Origin: Bacteroidia bacterium
GTDB lineage: Bacteria > Bacteroidota > Bacteroidia > B-17B0 > Aurantibacillaceae
Direction: 5' to 3'
DNA: 62,555 bases
NCBI GenBank assembly: GCA_026415195.1
Contig: JAOAHO010000007.1
Span: forward strand, 13,822-76,376
The notes beneath the pieces were generated by a model. It saw nothing but the letters and a program-made list of their open reading frames with translations, was not told the origin of the DNA and ran no database searches. The translations under genes were made by a program, and so were the position numbers. Below are positions 8,047 through 17,009 of the stretch, piece by piece (positions within the stretch are counted from its first letter, which is position 1; every line of letters begins with the position of its first letter).

Positions 8047-9456
8047 ATGAGTACTAAAACAAACATTTTTTTGTTTTTATTTTTTTATGCATTTGTTTTC
8101 TCCCAAACTTTAAATCAAATCAAAACCATTGTGATTGATCCCGGCCACGGCGGCAAAGACCCGGGCTGTAACGGAATTTTTGCCAAAGAAAAAGATGTCA
8201 GTTTGGCCGTATCGTTAAAACTTAAAAATTACATTGAAAAATACTTACCCGATGTTACGGTGATCATGACACGCGAAAAGGATGAATTTGTGGAGTTGGA
8301 GGAAAGAGCTCAGATTGCCAACCGCAATAAAGCCGACCTCTTTATTTCCATTCATTGCAATGCTGCCGGAAAGCCGGTCATGGTCAAGGACCCCAAGACC
8401 AAAAAAATGAAAGTGAAAATGAGGAAGAATGCCCGCGGTAAGCTTGTTCCTGTGGAAACCATTAATCCTGAACCTTACGGCACCGAAACCTATGTGATGG
8501 GAATAAAGAATGAAGAAGGAAAAATGCAGGTAGCCATGCGCGAGAATGCTGCTATCTATCTGGAAGACGACTATGAAAAAAAATACGGGGGGTTCGATCC
8601 CGATAGTGAAGAGTCGTACATTATCATGAGCAATTATACCTCTGCTTTGGTGATTAAAAGCGCCATGCTCGCCATGAAAATGCAGGAAGATTATAAACGC
8701 TTTGCGGGCAGGATTGATAAAGGCGTTCATCGGCAAAGCATTTGGGTGCTGTGGCGTACGTCCATGCCCAGTGTGCTGACGGAAATCGGATACCTTACGA
8801 ACCCTCTGGAAGAAAAATTCCTGGCATCGGATGAAGGGCAGGAATATCTGGCTAAATGTATGGCCCGGGCCATCCGCAGGTTTAAATGTGAAAATGAAGG
8901 CAGAAAATATCAGTTCGATGATGAGTTGGAAAAAATGACTCCATTGGAAAATGAAAATCTTCTGGCCATAAAATCCGGCTCCAAAAAACTTACCGATTCA
9001 CTTAGTACATTAATTAAAAATGATGCAAATAAAGAACCAGACAATGAGCATACTCTACTTAAAGACGAATCGGGCTCAGTCAAGGAAACGACATATAATG
9101 ACAGTGGAACTGTAAATCCTGAAGGTCAGACCATTCCGGACAATACCAAACAAGGGATTATTTGTGACAGTATCTCTGATACCTTACCCATGTATAAAAT
9201 TCAGTTTGCCACAAGTCCTACATTGTTGGATTTATCAAAGTATTCCGATAAGGGATTAATATGCCCGCATTTTTATGTACAGAACAATTTGTATAAATAT
9301 GTTTCCGGTAATTTTACAAAAATGAAAGAAGCTGCAATACATCAAAAAGAATTAATGGACAAAGGATTTAAGGATTGTTTTGTGATAGCATGGTATAAAG
9401 GTAAGCGTATCTCTATCGAAGAAGCAAAGCAACTTCATCGTTATACAGGGAATTAA
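8047..9456 (+). CDS. N-acetylmuramoyl-L-alanine amidase (Amidase_3) with C-terminal SPOR-like domain
   Basis: 469 residues, signal peptide 1-19. Zn-dependent amidase that cleaves the amide between MurNAc and the stem peptide during cell separation. Ligands are visible: H34 in DPGHGG, E48 in KEKD, H103 in SIHCNA, and catalytic E246 in VLTEIGYLTN. An insertion rich in Lys (about residues 115-140) follows the second His, as in many Bacteroidota amidases. After a polar linker, residues ~380-469 form a SPOR-like module (MYKIQFATSP ... GFKDCFVIAWYKGKRIS) that would target denuded septal glycan. The frame extends upstream to 7711 but that part is antisense to lptD. First gene of a SPOR-rich row. Confidence 0.9.
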   Translation: MSTKTNIFLFLFFYAFVFSQTLNQIKTIVIDPGHGGKDPGCNGIFAKEKDVSLAVSLKLKNYIEKYLPDVTVIMTREKDEFVELEERAQIANRNKADLFISIHCNAAGKPVMVKDPKTKKMKVKMRKNARGKLVPVETINPEPYGTETYVMGIKNEEGKMQVAMRENAAIYLEDDYEKKYGGFDPDSEESYIIMSNYTSALVIKSAMLAMKMQEDYKRFAGRIDKGVHRQSIWVLWRTSMPSVLTEIGYLTNPLEEKFLASDEGQEYLAKCMARAIRRFKCENEGRKYQFDDELEKMTPLENENLLAIKSGSKKLTDSLSTLIKNDANKEPDNEHTLLKDESGSVKETTYNDSGTVNPEGQTIPDNTKQGIICDSISDTLPMYKIQFATSPTLLDLSKYSDKGLICPHFYVQNNLYKYVSGNFTKMKEAAIHQKELMDKGFKDCFVIAWYKGKRISIEEAKQLHRYTGN

Positions 9457-9525
9457 CATTTTTCTGTTATTAAAACAAGCATATATTTTAACATTTGGTA
9501 TGGGCATAAATCTATCTTAGCAAAC

Positions 9526-10923
9526 ATGAATTTAATTTCCTTTTCTTTCGCCTTTCGAAGTATCGTATTGTTTTTAATTTTGTTGTTTCAAAATGATGCT
9601 ATTGTCATTACACATAATATACCTCAAAGCGTAAAGCCCGGAGGGCAGTATGACATAGAATTGAAAATAAAGAAAGGAAGTGTATCGGGCTTTGCCAAAT
9701 TTAATCTGGATTTGCCTGAAGGCATCACCATCAAAGAAAAGGAAAATGCAGGTGCATCATTTTCGCAACAAGGTACGATTGCCAAATGGGTATGGACCAT
9801 GCTGCCTTCGACTGATGAGATGGTATTAAAGTTTACCATGACGTTTGCTTCCGACATGTCCGGTTTAAAGAATATTTCCGGTAAGTTTTCTTATATTTTA
9901 AATAATGAAAAAGCGGTGAAGGATATGGATCCATTAGCGGTTCAGGTGGGTGATGCAGTGGCTGCAAATGAGGGGGAACAAAAGAAAGCCCCCTCTTCAG
10001 TTCAACCACAAAATAACAATACTGTTGACGAAAAACCGATTAAAGATACATTGAGCAATGCACAAACATACCAAGAACCGCAAGCACAACCGGAAATTAC
10101 GCGAAAAGTGGATAAAATATCCGACCTGGAATACAGGATATACCTTACTATTAGAAAAGGAAAAAATATTTCTGGTTTTGCAAAATTTTCGGATAATTTG
10201 CCTGAAAGCATGAATGCACGTGCCCTGCAAACTGACGGTGCATCTTTTTCAATCTCTGATTATCGTATTAAATTTGTTTGGGTAAATGTGCCGGAAAAGG
10301 AAGTGTTAAATATTTCGTATGTTTTAACCGGTAAGCCTACAGATAATGATTTTTTGTTGGGAGAGTGGGTTTACCTTGAAAACGAACAAAGTAAAAAAGT
10401 AACATTAACCAAATGGACATGGAAAGACGCACCAACTCAAAGCACTTCTGAGCCTTTAGCCGGTAAAGAAAATAACCAAAATGCACCTGAGAAAGATAAT
10501 CAGAATCAGGCTACAAATGAAAGCACTTTGGTAGTTCAGCAAAATGTAAATCAAGATAATAAGACTACGGAAATCCCCGGCGATAGTAAAACCAAAGAAA
10601 CTGCAAGTGTTTCGGAAACTACTGGCCAAAGTATTAATGCCAACGTCATTTTCAGGGTTCAGGTGGGGGCATTTAAAGCTCCATCACAGTCTCCTTCAAC
10701 TTTTGCTAAGGCCAGATCACTCGACCAGACTCCCACCACTGAAATGGCAGATGGCTTTACCAAATATATCATCGGAAAATATAAAGAATATCGTTCTGCC
10801 CGCGACAAAAGGGAAGAAGTCAGAGGAACTGTACCCAGTGCATTTGTGGTAGCCTACAACGGTCCTAATCGCATAACCGTGCAGGAAGCCTTAATGGTAT
10901 CCAATCAAAAGTGGATACGTTGA
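9526..10923 (+). CDS. Envelope protein with duplicated SGFAKF domain and SPOR-like C-terminus
   Basis: 465 residues with an N-terminal hydrophobic signal. Two diverged copies of one beta-rich domain are visible: residues ~30-140 (SGFAKFNLDLPEG ... GASFSQQGTIAKWVW) and ~190-305 (SGFAKFSDNLPES ... GASFSISDYRIKFVW), separated by a Gln/Asn/Pro linker. A second low-complexity linker leads to a SPOR-like C-terminus (VIFRVQVGAFKAPSQ, then SAFVVAYNGPNRITVQEAL). This suggests an exported, glycan-associated protein, perhaps partner of its SPOR-domain neighbours. I do not recognise the repeated domain by name. TATCTTAG (one mismatch to the -7 consensus) ends 5 nt before the ATG. Confidence 0.75.
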   Translation: MNLISFSFAFRSIVLFLILLFQNDAIVITHNIPQSVKPGGQYDIELKIKKGSVSGFAKFNLDLPEGITIKEKENAGASFSQQGTIAKWVWTMLPSTDEMVLKFTMTFASDMSGLKNISGKFSYILNNEKAVKDMDPLAVQVGDAVAANEGEQKKAPSSVQPQNNNTVDEKPIKDTLSNAQTYQEPQAQPEITRKVDKISDLEYRIYLTIRKGKNISGFAKFSDNLPESMNARALQTDGASFSISDYRIKFVWVNVPEKEVLNISYVLTGKPTDNDFLLGEWVYLENEQSKKVTLTKWTWKDAPTQSTSEPLAGKENNQNAPEKDNQNQATNESTLVVQQNVNQDNKTTEIPGDSKTKETASVSETTGQSINANVIFRVQVGAFKAPSQSPSTFAKARSLDQTPTTEMADGFTKYIIGKYKEYRSARDKREEVRGTVPSAFVVAYNGPNRITVQEALMVSNQKWIR

Positions 10924-10930
10924 AAAATTG

Positions 10931-10938
10931 TATATTTG
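10931..10938 (+). promoter_or_regulatory. TAnnTTTG promoter
   Basis: TATATTTG, last base 5 nt before the ATG at 10944, in the 20-nt gap after the preceding stop. It suggests the next SPOR gene has its own promoter. Confidence 0.5.
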
Positions 10939-10943
10939 TATAA

Positions 10944-13394
10944 ATGCAGGGCAAAATTTCAAAATTTTTTTGTTTGATTTTTGTGTTTTGCCTTTTTCAG
11001 TTTTTAAAAGCCCAAACTGACAGTTCTTTTTTTGATAAACTTACTCCCGAGGAATTACAAAAATATTACGAAAACGAACCTGAATTCAAGTACTATAAAG
11101 GCCCTTTACATGTGGGCGACAGTTTGTTCAAATCCCTTCAACCTTGGGTAGTGCCCACCCAAACCGTTCATGCCCCAACTTTGTATCATGAGGACCGCGA
11201 CTTGCCGGGCATGGCTATTGAAAGCGATACGGCAGGCCAAAAAGATTTGTTTGCTTTGAAGCCCAAGATTTCGCTTGGTGCCGGGAGGTTAAATTATTTT
11301 GGTGATTTGCATACAAAGAAATTTCAGAACCCCTTGATTGGGCGTTGGGGATATCATCTGGAAGTTTCTCAGCAACTAAATGAATATTTGCAACTCAATT
11401 TTTTTACGTTATTCGGCAAATTGTCGGCTACGGAATGGGATCACCCCAGGCGTGCCAATTTTCTTTCCGAAATTCGTTCGGGCGGAGCATTTTTGTTGTA
11501 TGATTTCGGTAATTGGGTAAGCCCCAAATACATGATGAAGCCCTTTATTTCTTTGGGCATTTGCGGATTTGAATTTTTAAGCAAAACCGATTTAAAAGAT
11601 AAAAACGGTAATCTATATCATTACTGGTCTGATGGCACCATCCGAAACATGCCGGAAGACGGGCCTGATGCACATCAGTCAATAATAATTCAACGCGATT
11701 ATAATTACGAAACCGATATTCGTGAAAATAATGTGGATTTATTCGGCAGATATCCCGAACGATCCTTTGCTATTCCGATAGGAATCGGTTTTGTGGCTAA
11801 AGTTACTGACAGATTTGACGTGAAATTCGGTTATCAGTTTTTTATAACCAAAACTGATTATATCGATGGAATTACAAACAAAAATGGAGGCAATAAAAGG
11901 GGGGACTATTTCGGCTACACCTCTTTAAGTTTGCAATACGATTTGTTGTATCGTAAAATCAGGTTGTGGCCTGAACGAGACAAGCCCAAAAACACCTTGG
12001 ATTTCCTTGCAATGGACAAAGAAGATCGTGATGAAGACGGGGTGAGGGACTGGGATGATTTGTGCCATGGAACCCCAAAAGGAGTTAAGGTAAATTTCGA
12101 CGGTTGTCCGGAAGACCTGGATCAGGATGGAATTCCCGATTACCGTGATGATGAACCCCAAAGCCCTCCGGGTGCCTTAGTAGATGCCAAAGGGGTGGCA
12201 GTGAATGATGAATATTGGGCAAACTGGTATTCTCAATATTTAAATGATACCATTGATCCTAACCCTGACATTGTGTATTTGGGAAATATTTACACCAATA
12301 AAGAAAACACGGAAGTAGCAGGGGAACTCAGGAAATCAAAAGATTATTTTACGGTAGAGTTAGCTCGTTACAAGGGGGCAATACCTCCGGATGAACTTTC
12401 TCTGTTACTGAGTATCGGGGATATTGAATCGGTTATGCTGGAGGATGGAACAACGGTGGTATACACTGCCGGTAATTACAAAAAAGTTAAAACAGCCATA
12501 AAGCGCAGGGATGAATTTCGGGCTATGGGCCATTCAAAAGCGGTAGTGGCAATTAAATCAGGTAAGAATATCCAGCCTATAACTGACGAAGAAGCCCTAC
12601 AGCTTTCATTAAAACCAGAGGGCGATCTTTCTTTTAATCCAAAAAAATTAAAACAATTTTCCAATACACAAGTTAAAAAGGATACAGTTAATTTTTCACA
12701 GAATAATTCCCTTTCTCAAAACAACAATATAAATGCTAATTCAGGAAATGGCTCTGTTACGAGCATTGATGAATCAGAAATGGCAATGGAAGAAAATTTT
12801 GGCCCCAATGATATCATTTACAGGGTACAATTAGGTGCATTTAAAAACAGAATTTCAACCGAGGCAGTATTCAATGTGAATGTTAAAGTACTTGAACTAA
12901 AAACCGGTGAAAACATTTACCGATATGTTACAAAGGGATTTAAAACTATTGAACAGGCGGCCGCCGTCCGTGCCGATTTGGTTCTTCAAGGATACAGTGA
13001 TGCTTTTGTTACTGCATATAAAGGTGGAAAGCGCATACTCATGTCTCAGGCTGGAGGAATTGTTGAAAAAGGTTACAAGGAAGATTTGAATGAAAATAAA
13101 ACTTTCAGTTCCATAAACAAAAAACTGGTAGTATTCCGAATTCAGTTGGGAGCCAATAAACGCCCCAATCAGGTGGCTGCTGCTGAAGAAAAATATAAGG
13201 GCCTTGGGGAAATTATTAAGCAAAACACAACTACCGGGAATGTTAGGATGATGGTGGGAACATTTAGCAAATATGATGATGCCGAGAAATTCCGTAAAGA
13301 GTTGGAAAAAAAGGGCATCACCGAGGGGTTTATTGTTGCTTTTTTCAAAGACGAGCTTATTTCCATACAAGAGGCAATGGAATTGTTAAAATAA
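10944..13394 (+). CDS. Multi-SPOR protein with outer-membrane-type N-terminus and TSP3-like Ca-binding repeats
   Basis: 816 residues, signal peptide ending near LKAQ. Residues ~95-340 look like a small outer-membrane barrel (ISLGAGRLNYFGDLH ... FGYTSLSLQYDLLYR). They are followed by thrombospondin type-3-like acidic repeats (EDRDEDGVRDWDDLC, DLDQDGIPDYRDDEP), typical of OmpA-family Bacteroidota proteins. Instead of an OmpA domain, three successive SPOR-like modules follow: ~470-555, ~625-710 (IIYRVQLGAF) and ~730-816 (LVVFRIQLGANK ... ITEGFIVAFFKDELIS). A plausible job is linking outer membrane to peptidoglycan, with SPOR replacing OmpA. It lies directly after the duplicated-domain SPOR gene, 20 nt away. 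Confidence 0.8.
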   Translation: MQGKISKFFCLIFVFCLFQFLKAQTDSSFFDKLTPEELQKYYENEPEFKYYKGPLHVGDSLFKSLQPWVVPTQTVHAPTLYHEDRDLPGMAIESDTAGQKDLFALKPKISLGAGRLNYFGDLHTKKFQNPLIGRWGYHLEVSQQLNEYLQLNFFTLFGKLSATEWDHPRRANFLSEIRSGGAFLLYDFGNWVSPKYMMKPFISLGICGFEFLSKTDLKDKNGNLYHYWSDGTIRNMPEDGPDAHQSIIIQRDYNYETDIRENNVDLFGRYPERSFAIPIGIGFVAKVTDRFDVKFGYQFFITKTDYIDGITNKNGGNKRGDYFGYTSLSLQYDLLYRKIRLWPERDKPKNTLDFLAMDKEDRDEDGVRDWDDLCHGTPKGVKVNFDGCPEDLDQDGIPDYRDDEPQSPPGALVDAKGVAVNDEYWANWYSQYLNDTIDPNPDIVYLGNIYTNKENTEVAGELRKSKDYFTVELARYKGAIPPDELSLLLSIGDIESVMLEDGTTVVYTAGNYKKVKTAIKRRDEFRAMGHSKAVVAIKSGKNIQPITDEEALQLSLKPEGDLSFNPKKLKQFSNTQVKKDTVNFSQNNSLSQNNNINANSGNGSVTSIDESEMAMEENFGPNDIIYRVQLGAFKNRISTEAVFNVNVKVLELKTGENIYRYVTKGFKTIEQAAAVRADLVLQGYSDAFVTAYKGGKRILMSQAGGIVEKGYKEDLNENKTFSSINKKLVVFRIQLGANKRPNQVAAAEEKYKGLGEIIKQNTTTGNVRMMVGTFSKYDDAEKFRKELEKKGITEGFIVAFFKDELISIQEAMELLK

Positions 13395-13426
13395 TTTACA
13401 ATAGCATATCCTAGTGTTTTATTTGT

Positions 13427-13434
13427 TAAATTTG
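13427..13434 (+). promoter_or_regulatory. TAnnTTTG promoter
   Basis: TAAATTTG, last base 7 nt before the ATG at 13442. Confidence 0.5.
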
Positions 13435-13441
13435 AAGTGCT

Positions 13442-13711
13442 ATGAAAAAGAAATTAATTACGAGCGTTGCATTTTTTGCATTGTTTTCCTTTGTTAGTGC
13501 TCAAGATGATAAGGCACCAGTTAAAAAGGAAAAAATTTCTAAGCAGTCTTCGCCGAAAACCGAAACCGTCATTCTTCCTGATGGAACTTCAACCGTGGTA
13601 ACCAAAAGTGCCGATAACAAGAGAGAAGAAGCGCGTCAAAATCAGAACCGAAGAACAGGAAAAATGGAAGCGGTTGAGGTGAAAGAAATCAAAACCCAGG
13701 ATCCAAAATAA
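13442..13711 (+). CDS. Small exported hydrophilic protein
   Basis: 89 residues. Signal peptide MKKKLITSVAFFALFSFVSA, then a highly charged, Lys/Glu/Gln-rich tail without Cys or predicted fold, containing one beta-like segment ETVILPDGTSTVVT. It follows the SPOR gene row and has its own promoter-like box. A hairpin with T-run lies about 80 nt after its stop. Function unknown; short hydrophilic periplasmic proteins of this kind are common near envelope genes. Confidence 0.6.
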   Translation: MKKKLITSVAFFALFSFVSAQDDKAPVKKEKISKQSSPKTETVILPDGTSTVVTKSADNKREEARQNQNRRTGKMEAVEVKEIKTQDPK

Positions 13712-13788
13712 TCAAGGGTGATTGATTTAAAATAAGAAGCAATCTAAAGAATTATAATTTCAGTCTTCAAAAAAACATACTTTTTTAT

Positions 13789-13816
13789 AAGCATCAGTTT
13801 ACTGATGCTTTTTTTC
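13789..13816 (+). terminator. Terminator-like hairpin overlapping the next start codon
   Basis: AAGCATCAGT / ACTGATGCTT, a 10-bp perfect stem with a 2-nt loop, followed by a T-rich run. It could end the small exported protein transcript. The right arm contains the ATG (13805) of the next gene, so if transcription passes, the start codon would be paired. Confidence 0.65.
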
Positions 13817-15676
13817 TTTTCAATATCAAGGATTTGCCTTGTTTTCTTTAATCAAGTTCACTTTAAATCCTTACTAACCGTTGATATTTTAAGGTTGTGG
13901 TTTTTCGGATTACGATTTGATCTGGTTTCGGTTTTCGTGATATGGGTTTTTGTGTTGCCATTTGTTTTTGCATATGACTTTTCGCAAAAAAATATTTTAA
14001 GAAAAGCTGCATTATTCTTTTTTTATTTTTTGTTTTTTTTATTTATTTTATTTAATGTAATTGATGTTGGTTATTTTCCTTTTATTCACCATCGTTCCAC
14101 ATCAGATATTTTTTATCAGTTGGCCGGTCAAACGGATGTAATTCGGCTGATACCCCATTTTATCACCATCAATCCAGTGTTGCCTATCATTTATATTCTG
14201 TTGCTGGCTGTATTTCTGATATTCCTGAAAAATACCTTATGGATAAAGTTTGTTTTTAATAAATCAAAAAATATGTTGCATCGAATTGGTTTTATCATTG
14301 TTGCTTCTGCTATAACGTTTTGGGGAATCAGGGGAACCGGCAGGATTCCGCTTGACACAGCAGATGCTCTGAAATATGCCACTCCCGAAAATATGCATGC
14401 CGTACTTAACACACCGTTCACCATTATTAAATCATTTGAAAAAAATACTTCCACTCCGTTTGTACTTGAATATTTCAGTACAATTACCGAACCCGGTTAT
14501 TTGTACGTACCGGAAACTAAGCCTACGGAACCTGTAAAAAAAAATATTGTAGTTGTTATCCTGGAGAGTTTTTCAAAAGAATATACATCGCTTTCCGATC
14601 CAATGAACAGTTTTACCCCTTTTCTTGACTCGCTCATGAAGCATAGTTTGGTATTTAGCAATTGTTACGCCAACGGCTTAAAATCCATCGATGGAATACC
14701 GGCTATTTTATCTTCATTGCCGGCTTATTTGGATGACCCTATCATCAATAGTCATTTCAATTATGTATCGGTTCATTCTTTTGCAACCTTACTGAAAAAA
14801 TGGGGATATACCAGTGTTTTTATGCATGGAGGATTTAATGGCACAATGAATTTTGATGCATATGCCATATCAGCAGGTTATGACAAGTATTTGGGCAAAA
14901 ATGAATATCCAAATCCAGATGATTTTGATGGTTCATGGGGAATCTGGGATGAACCTTATTTAAATTATGCAGGAAAGGTAATGGATACTTTACAACGCCC
15001 TTTTCATGTGGCACTTTTTACTTTATCATCTCATCATCCATTTAATATTCCAGAACAATACATTCACAAATTCAAAGAGGGGCCCTATGAAAATTTGAAG
15101 TCGATTCAATATACAGATTATGCTTTACGGTTATTCTTTGAAAAGAATAAAAATAAATCCTGGTTCCAAAACTCTATTTTTGTCTTGACGGCCGATCATA
15201 CTTCGCTTTCCGGTCATCCTTTCTACATTACTCCGGCAGGCCTTCATTCCATACCATTATTGATTTATGACCCATCAAAAAAAAATTCAGAAACATACAA
15301 AAAAACAGCTCAGCAAATTGATATTCTCCCGACAGTAATGGATTATGTCGGATATCCGTTTGCTTTTTATTCTATGGGAAATTCTTTGTTGCGGCCAAGC
15401 GTAAACGAACATGCCGTGTTTTATTATTCCGATGGATATTATTTGGTTAAAGACAGTCTGATGTGCCGTTGGAACAAACTAAATAAAAAATTTGAATTTT
15501 TAAAATTAAACAATGAACCCATATCCACACTCACTTTACATCAGGAAAAAGAAATGAGTGAAGAACTTTTGGAACATTTGAAAAGGTTTTCCAGTTTATT
15601 AAGATCAGGCGGTTCAAGACATTATACTAAAACCCCGAACCAAATCCAAGGTAAAAGCCCTTCAGGTAAGGAGTAA
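13805..15676 (+). CDS. LTA-synthase-like membrane phospho-transferase (alkaline phosphatase superfamily)
   Basis: 623 residues. Four or five N-terminal membrane helices (to about residue 180) precede an extracytoplasmic catalytic domain. Metal and catalytic motifs of the LtaS/phosphoglycerol transferase group are visible: VVVILESFS (metal Glu), GLKSIDGIPAIL with Ser where LtaS has its nucleophile Thr, LSSHHPF, and FVLTADHTS (Asp-His pair) followed by GLHSIPLLIY. It probably moves a phospho-glycerol or phospho-ethanolamine group onto an envelope glycan or lipid; the substrate is unknown. The start at 13805 sits in a hairpin, and the upstream codons (back to 13748) are open and hydrophobic without a standard start codon. 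The 3' end overlaps the convergent barrel gene by 50 bp. Confidence 0.82.
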   Translation: MLFFFSISRICLVFFNQVHFKSLLTVDILRLWFFGLRFDLVSVFVIWVFVLPFVFAYDFSQKNILRKAALFFFYFLFFLFILFNVIDVGYFPFIHHRSTSDIFYQLAGQTDVIRLIPHFITINPVLPIIYILLLAVFLIFLKNTLWIKFVFNKSKNMLHRIGFIIVASAITFWGIRGTGRIPLDTADALKYATPENMHAVLNTPFTIIKSFEKNTSTPFVLEYFSTITEPGYLYVPETKPTEPVKKNIVVVILESFSKEYTSLSDPMNSFTPFLDSLMKHSLVFSNCYANGLKSIDGIPAILSSLPAYLDDPIINSHFNYVSVHSFATLLKKWGYTSVFMHGGFNGTMNFDAYAISAGYDKYLGKNEYPNPDDFDGSWGIWDEPYLNYAGKVMDTLQRPFHVALFTLSSHHPFNIPEQYIHKFKEGPYENLKSIQYTDYALRLFFEKNKNKSWFQNSIFVLTADHTSLSGHPFYITPAGLHSIPLLIYDPSKKNSETYKKTAQQIDILPTVMDYVGYPFAFYSMGNSLLRPSVNEHAVFYYSDGYYLVKDSLMCRWNKLNKKFEFLKLNNEPISTLTLHQEKEMSEELLEHLKRFSSLLRSGGSRHYTKTPNQIQGKSPSGKE

Positions 15677-17009
15677 TGCTGTATTCAAACCTTAAAACAA
15701 AATCATAGTATGAGCTGATTTGAAGGCCAAAACCGTAGCCGAACGGAATTTTGGTTTTATTGAAAATATCATCGGGAAGTACGTCAAAATTCAAATCTGT
15801 TTTACCGGCATCGGCAAATGCGGTTAATTCCATTGAAAAAGGTACTTCATTAAATTGTCTTAACCGGCGAAAGGGCAATTTAAAATATCGGGTAGGCAAC
15901 AAAACGTAACGTAATGTGCTACGGCCGAAGAGATAGTTTCCTCCGTCCATTATGAAATATTCAAAACCCCTGATAGTATAGTTCCCGTATCCCAAACCGC
16001 GGATAAAAAAATATCCCGGGTAATTTTCTGATATCATATTTCGTCCTGCTGCAAGAAATGAACCGATAAATTTTTTAAAGAAAGCATGATGATATTGTAA
16101 GGAAATTTGATGTATGGCCAGTCGGAATGAAGTCTGATTAAAATAATAATCACTTTTTAATGAAAATGAAAATCCCTGCATCGGGTTAAATTTATTGTCG
16201 CGTTGGTCGAAATGAAATTCATAACCTAAATTGAAAAAAGAAAATTTATTTTTATCAATATGAAAGAAATAAGGTTGTAAAAGCAATAAGGTATCACTTA
16301 TCTTGAACGCACGATGGTAGAAGTTGAATTTATGTTCGGAAAGTGTAGCGGGTCTGTAGAGCACTGATGCTCCCGAAGTTTGACCAAGGAGCAAATACGG
16401 AAATGGTGAGTATTTGGTTAATTGACGGTTATCTCGAATACCATAGTGAAGATTGCCTGATTTTTCATAAGTATATTCCATCCTGATGCCCAAGGTTTGT
16501 TTTTTATTCAGGTAAGGAAAGCGATAAACAATTCCCAGAACCTGATTATATCCGTAAGCCACATGGAAGTAAAGCCGGTCTTTGTTTCCTGTTGTGTTAT
16601 CGATAAGCAGGTAACAACCCAGTAAAATTCTTTTCCAGTCCTTATTCAGCCACCATGCATTTACATTTCGATCGAGGAAGGAAACATAAGTGGCAGGAAT
16701 GATATACCACCGTTCCTTTACATGAATTTCCAATGTAAAACAACGTGAGGATAAATCTTTATTTACCAATACACTGTCGTATACAAAGAGTTGAGTACGC
16801 ATCAGATTCTTTTGGGTTTGGGTTCTGATTTCTTCAATAAGATGCTCGGGGACAGAGTCATTTTCGGCTAATGGACATTCCCTTTTAATAACATAGGATT
16901 TTGTTTTGTCGTTACCTTTGGTGGTAATTTTTTTTAAAATAAAATACGTTTGAGAATAACCCTTAAGAACAAATAAATTAAAAATGAAAAAAAATAAAAC
17001 ACTGCGCAT
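15627..17009 (-). CDS. BamA/TamA-like outer-membrane protein (POTRA + barrel)
   Basis: 460 residues. Signal peptide to about KGYSQ, then one POTRA-like domain (FILKKITTKGNDKTKSYVIK ... CFTLEIHVKERWY), then a 16-strand-type barrel with the conserved late segments FFIRGLGYGNYTIRGFEY and SMELTAFADAGKT, ending in an aromatic Gly-rich strand GFYLGFGSGF. A single POTRA makes it smaller than BamA (five) or TamA (three), so it is a family side branch of unknown client. Its ATG overlaps the stop of the CBS gene (TGATG) in an operon of three genes. The 3' end overlaps the LTA-synthase-like gene by 50 bp, tail to tail. Confidence 0.82.
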   Translation of the reverse strand: MRSVLFFFIFNLFVLKGYSQTYFILKKITTKGNDKTKSYVIKRECPLAENDSVPEHLIEEIRTQTQKNLMRTQLFVYDSVLVNKDLSSRCFTLEIHVKERWYIIPATYVSFLDRNVNAWWLNKDWKRILLGCYLLIDNTTGNKDRLYFHVAYGYNQVLGIVYRFPYLNKKQTLGIRMEYTYEKSGNLHYGIRDNRQLTKYSPFPYLLLGQTSGASVLYRPATLSEHKFNFYHRAFKISDTLLLLQPYFFHIDKNKFSFFNLGYEFHFDQRDNKFNPMQGFSFSLKSDYYFNQTSFRLAIHQISLQYHHAFFKKFIGSFLAAGRNMISENYPGYFFIRGLGYGNYTIRGFEYFIMDGGNYLFGRSTLRYVLLPTRYFKLPFRRLRQFNEVPFSMELTAFADAGKTDLNFDVLPDDIFNKTKIPFGYGFGLQISSYYDFVLRFEYSITPYLKGFYLGFGSGF

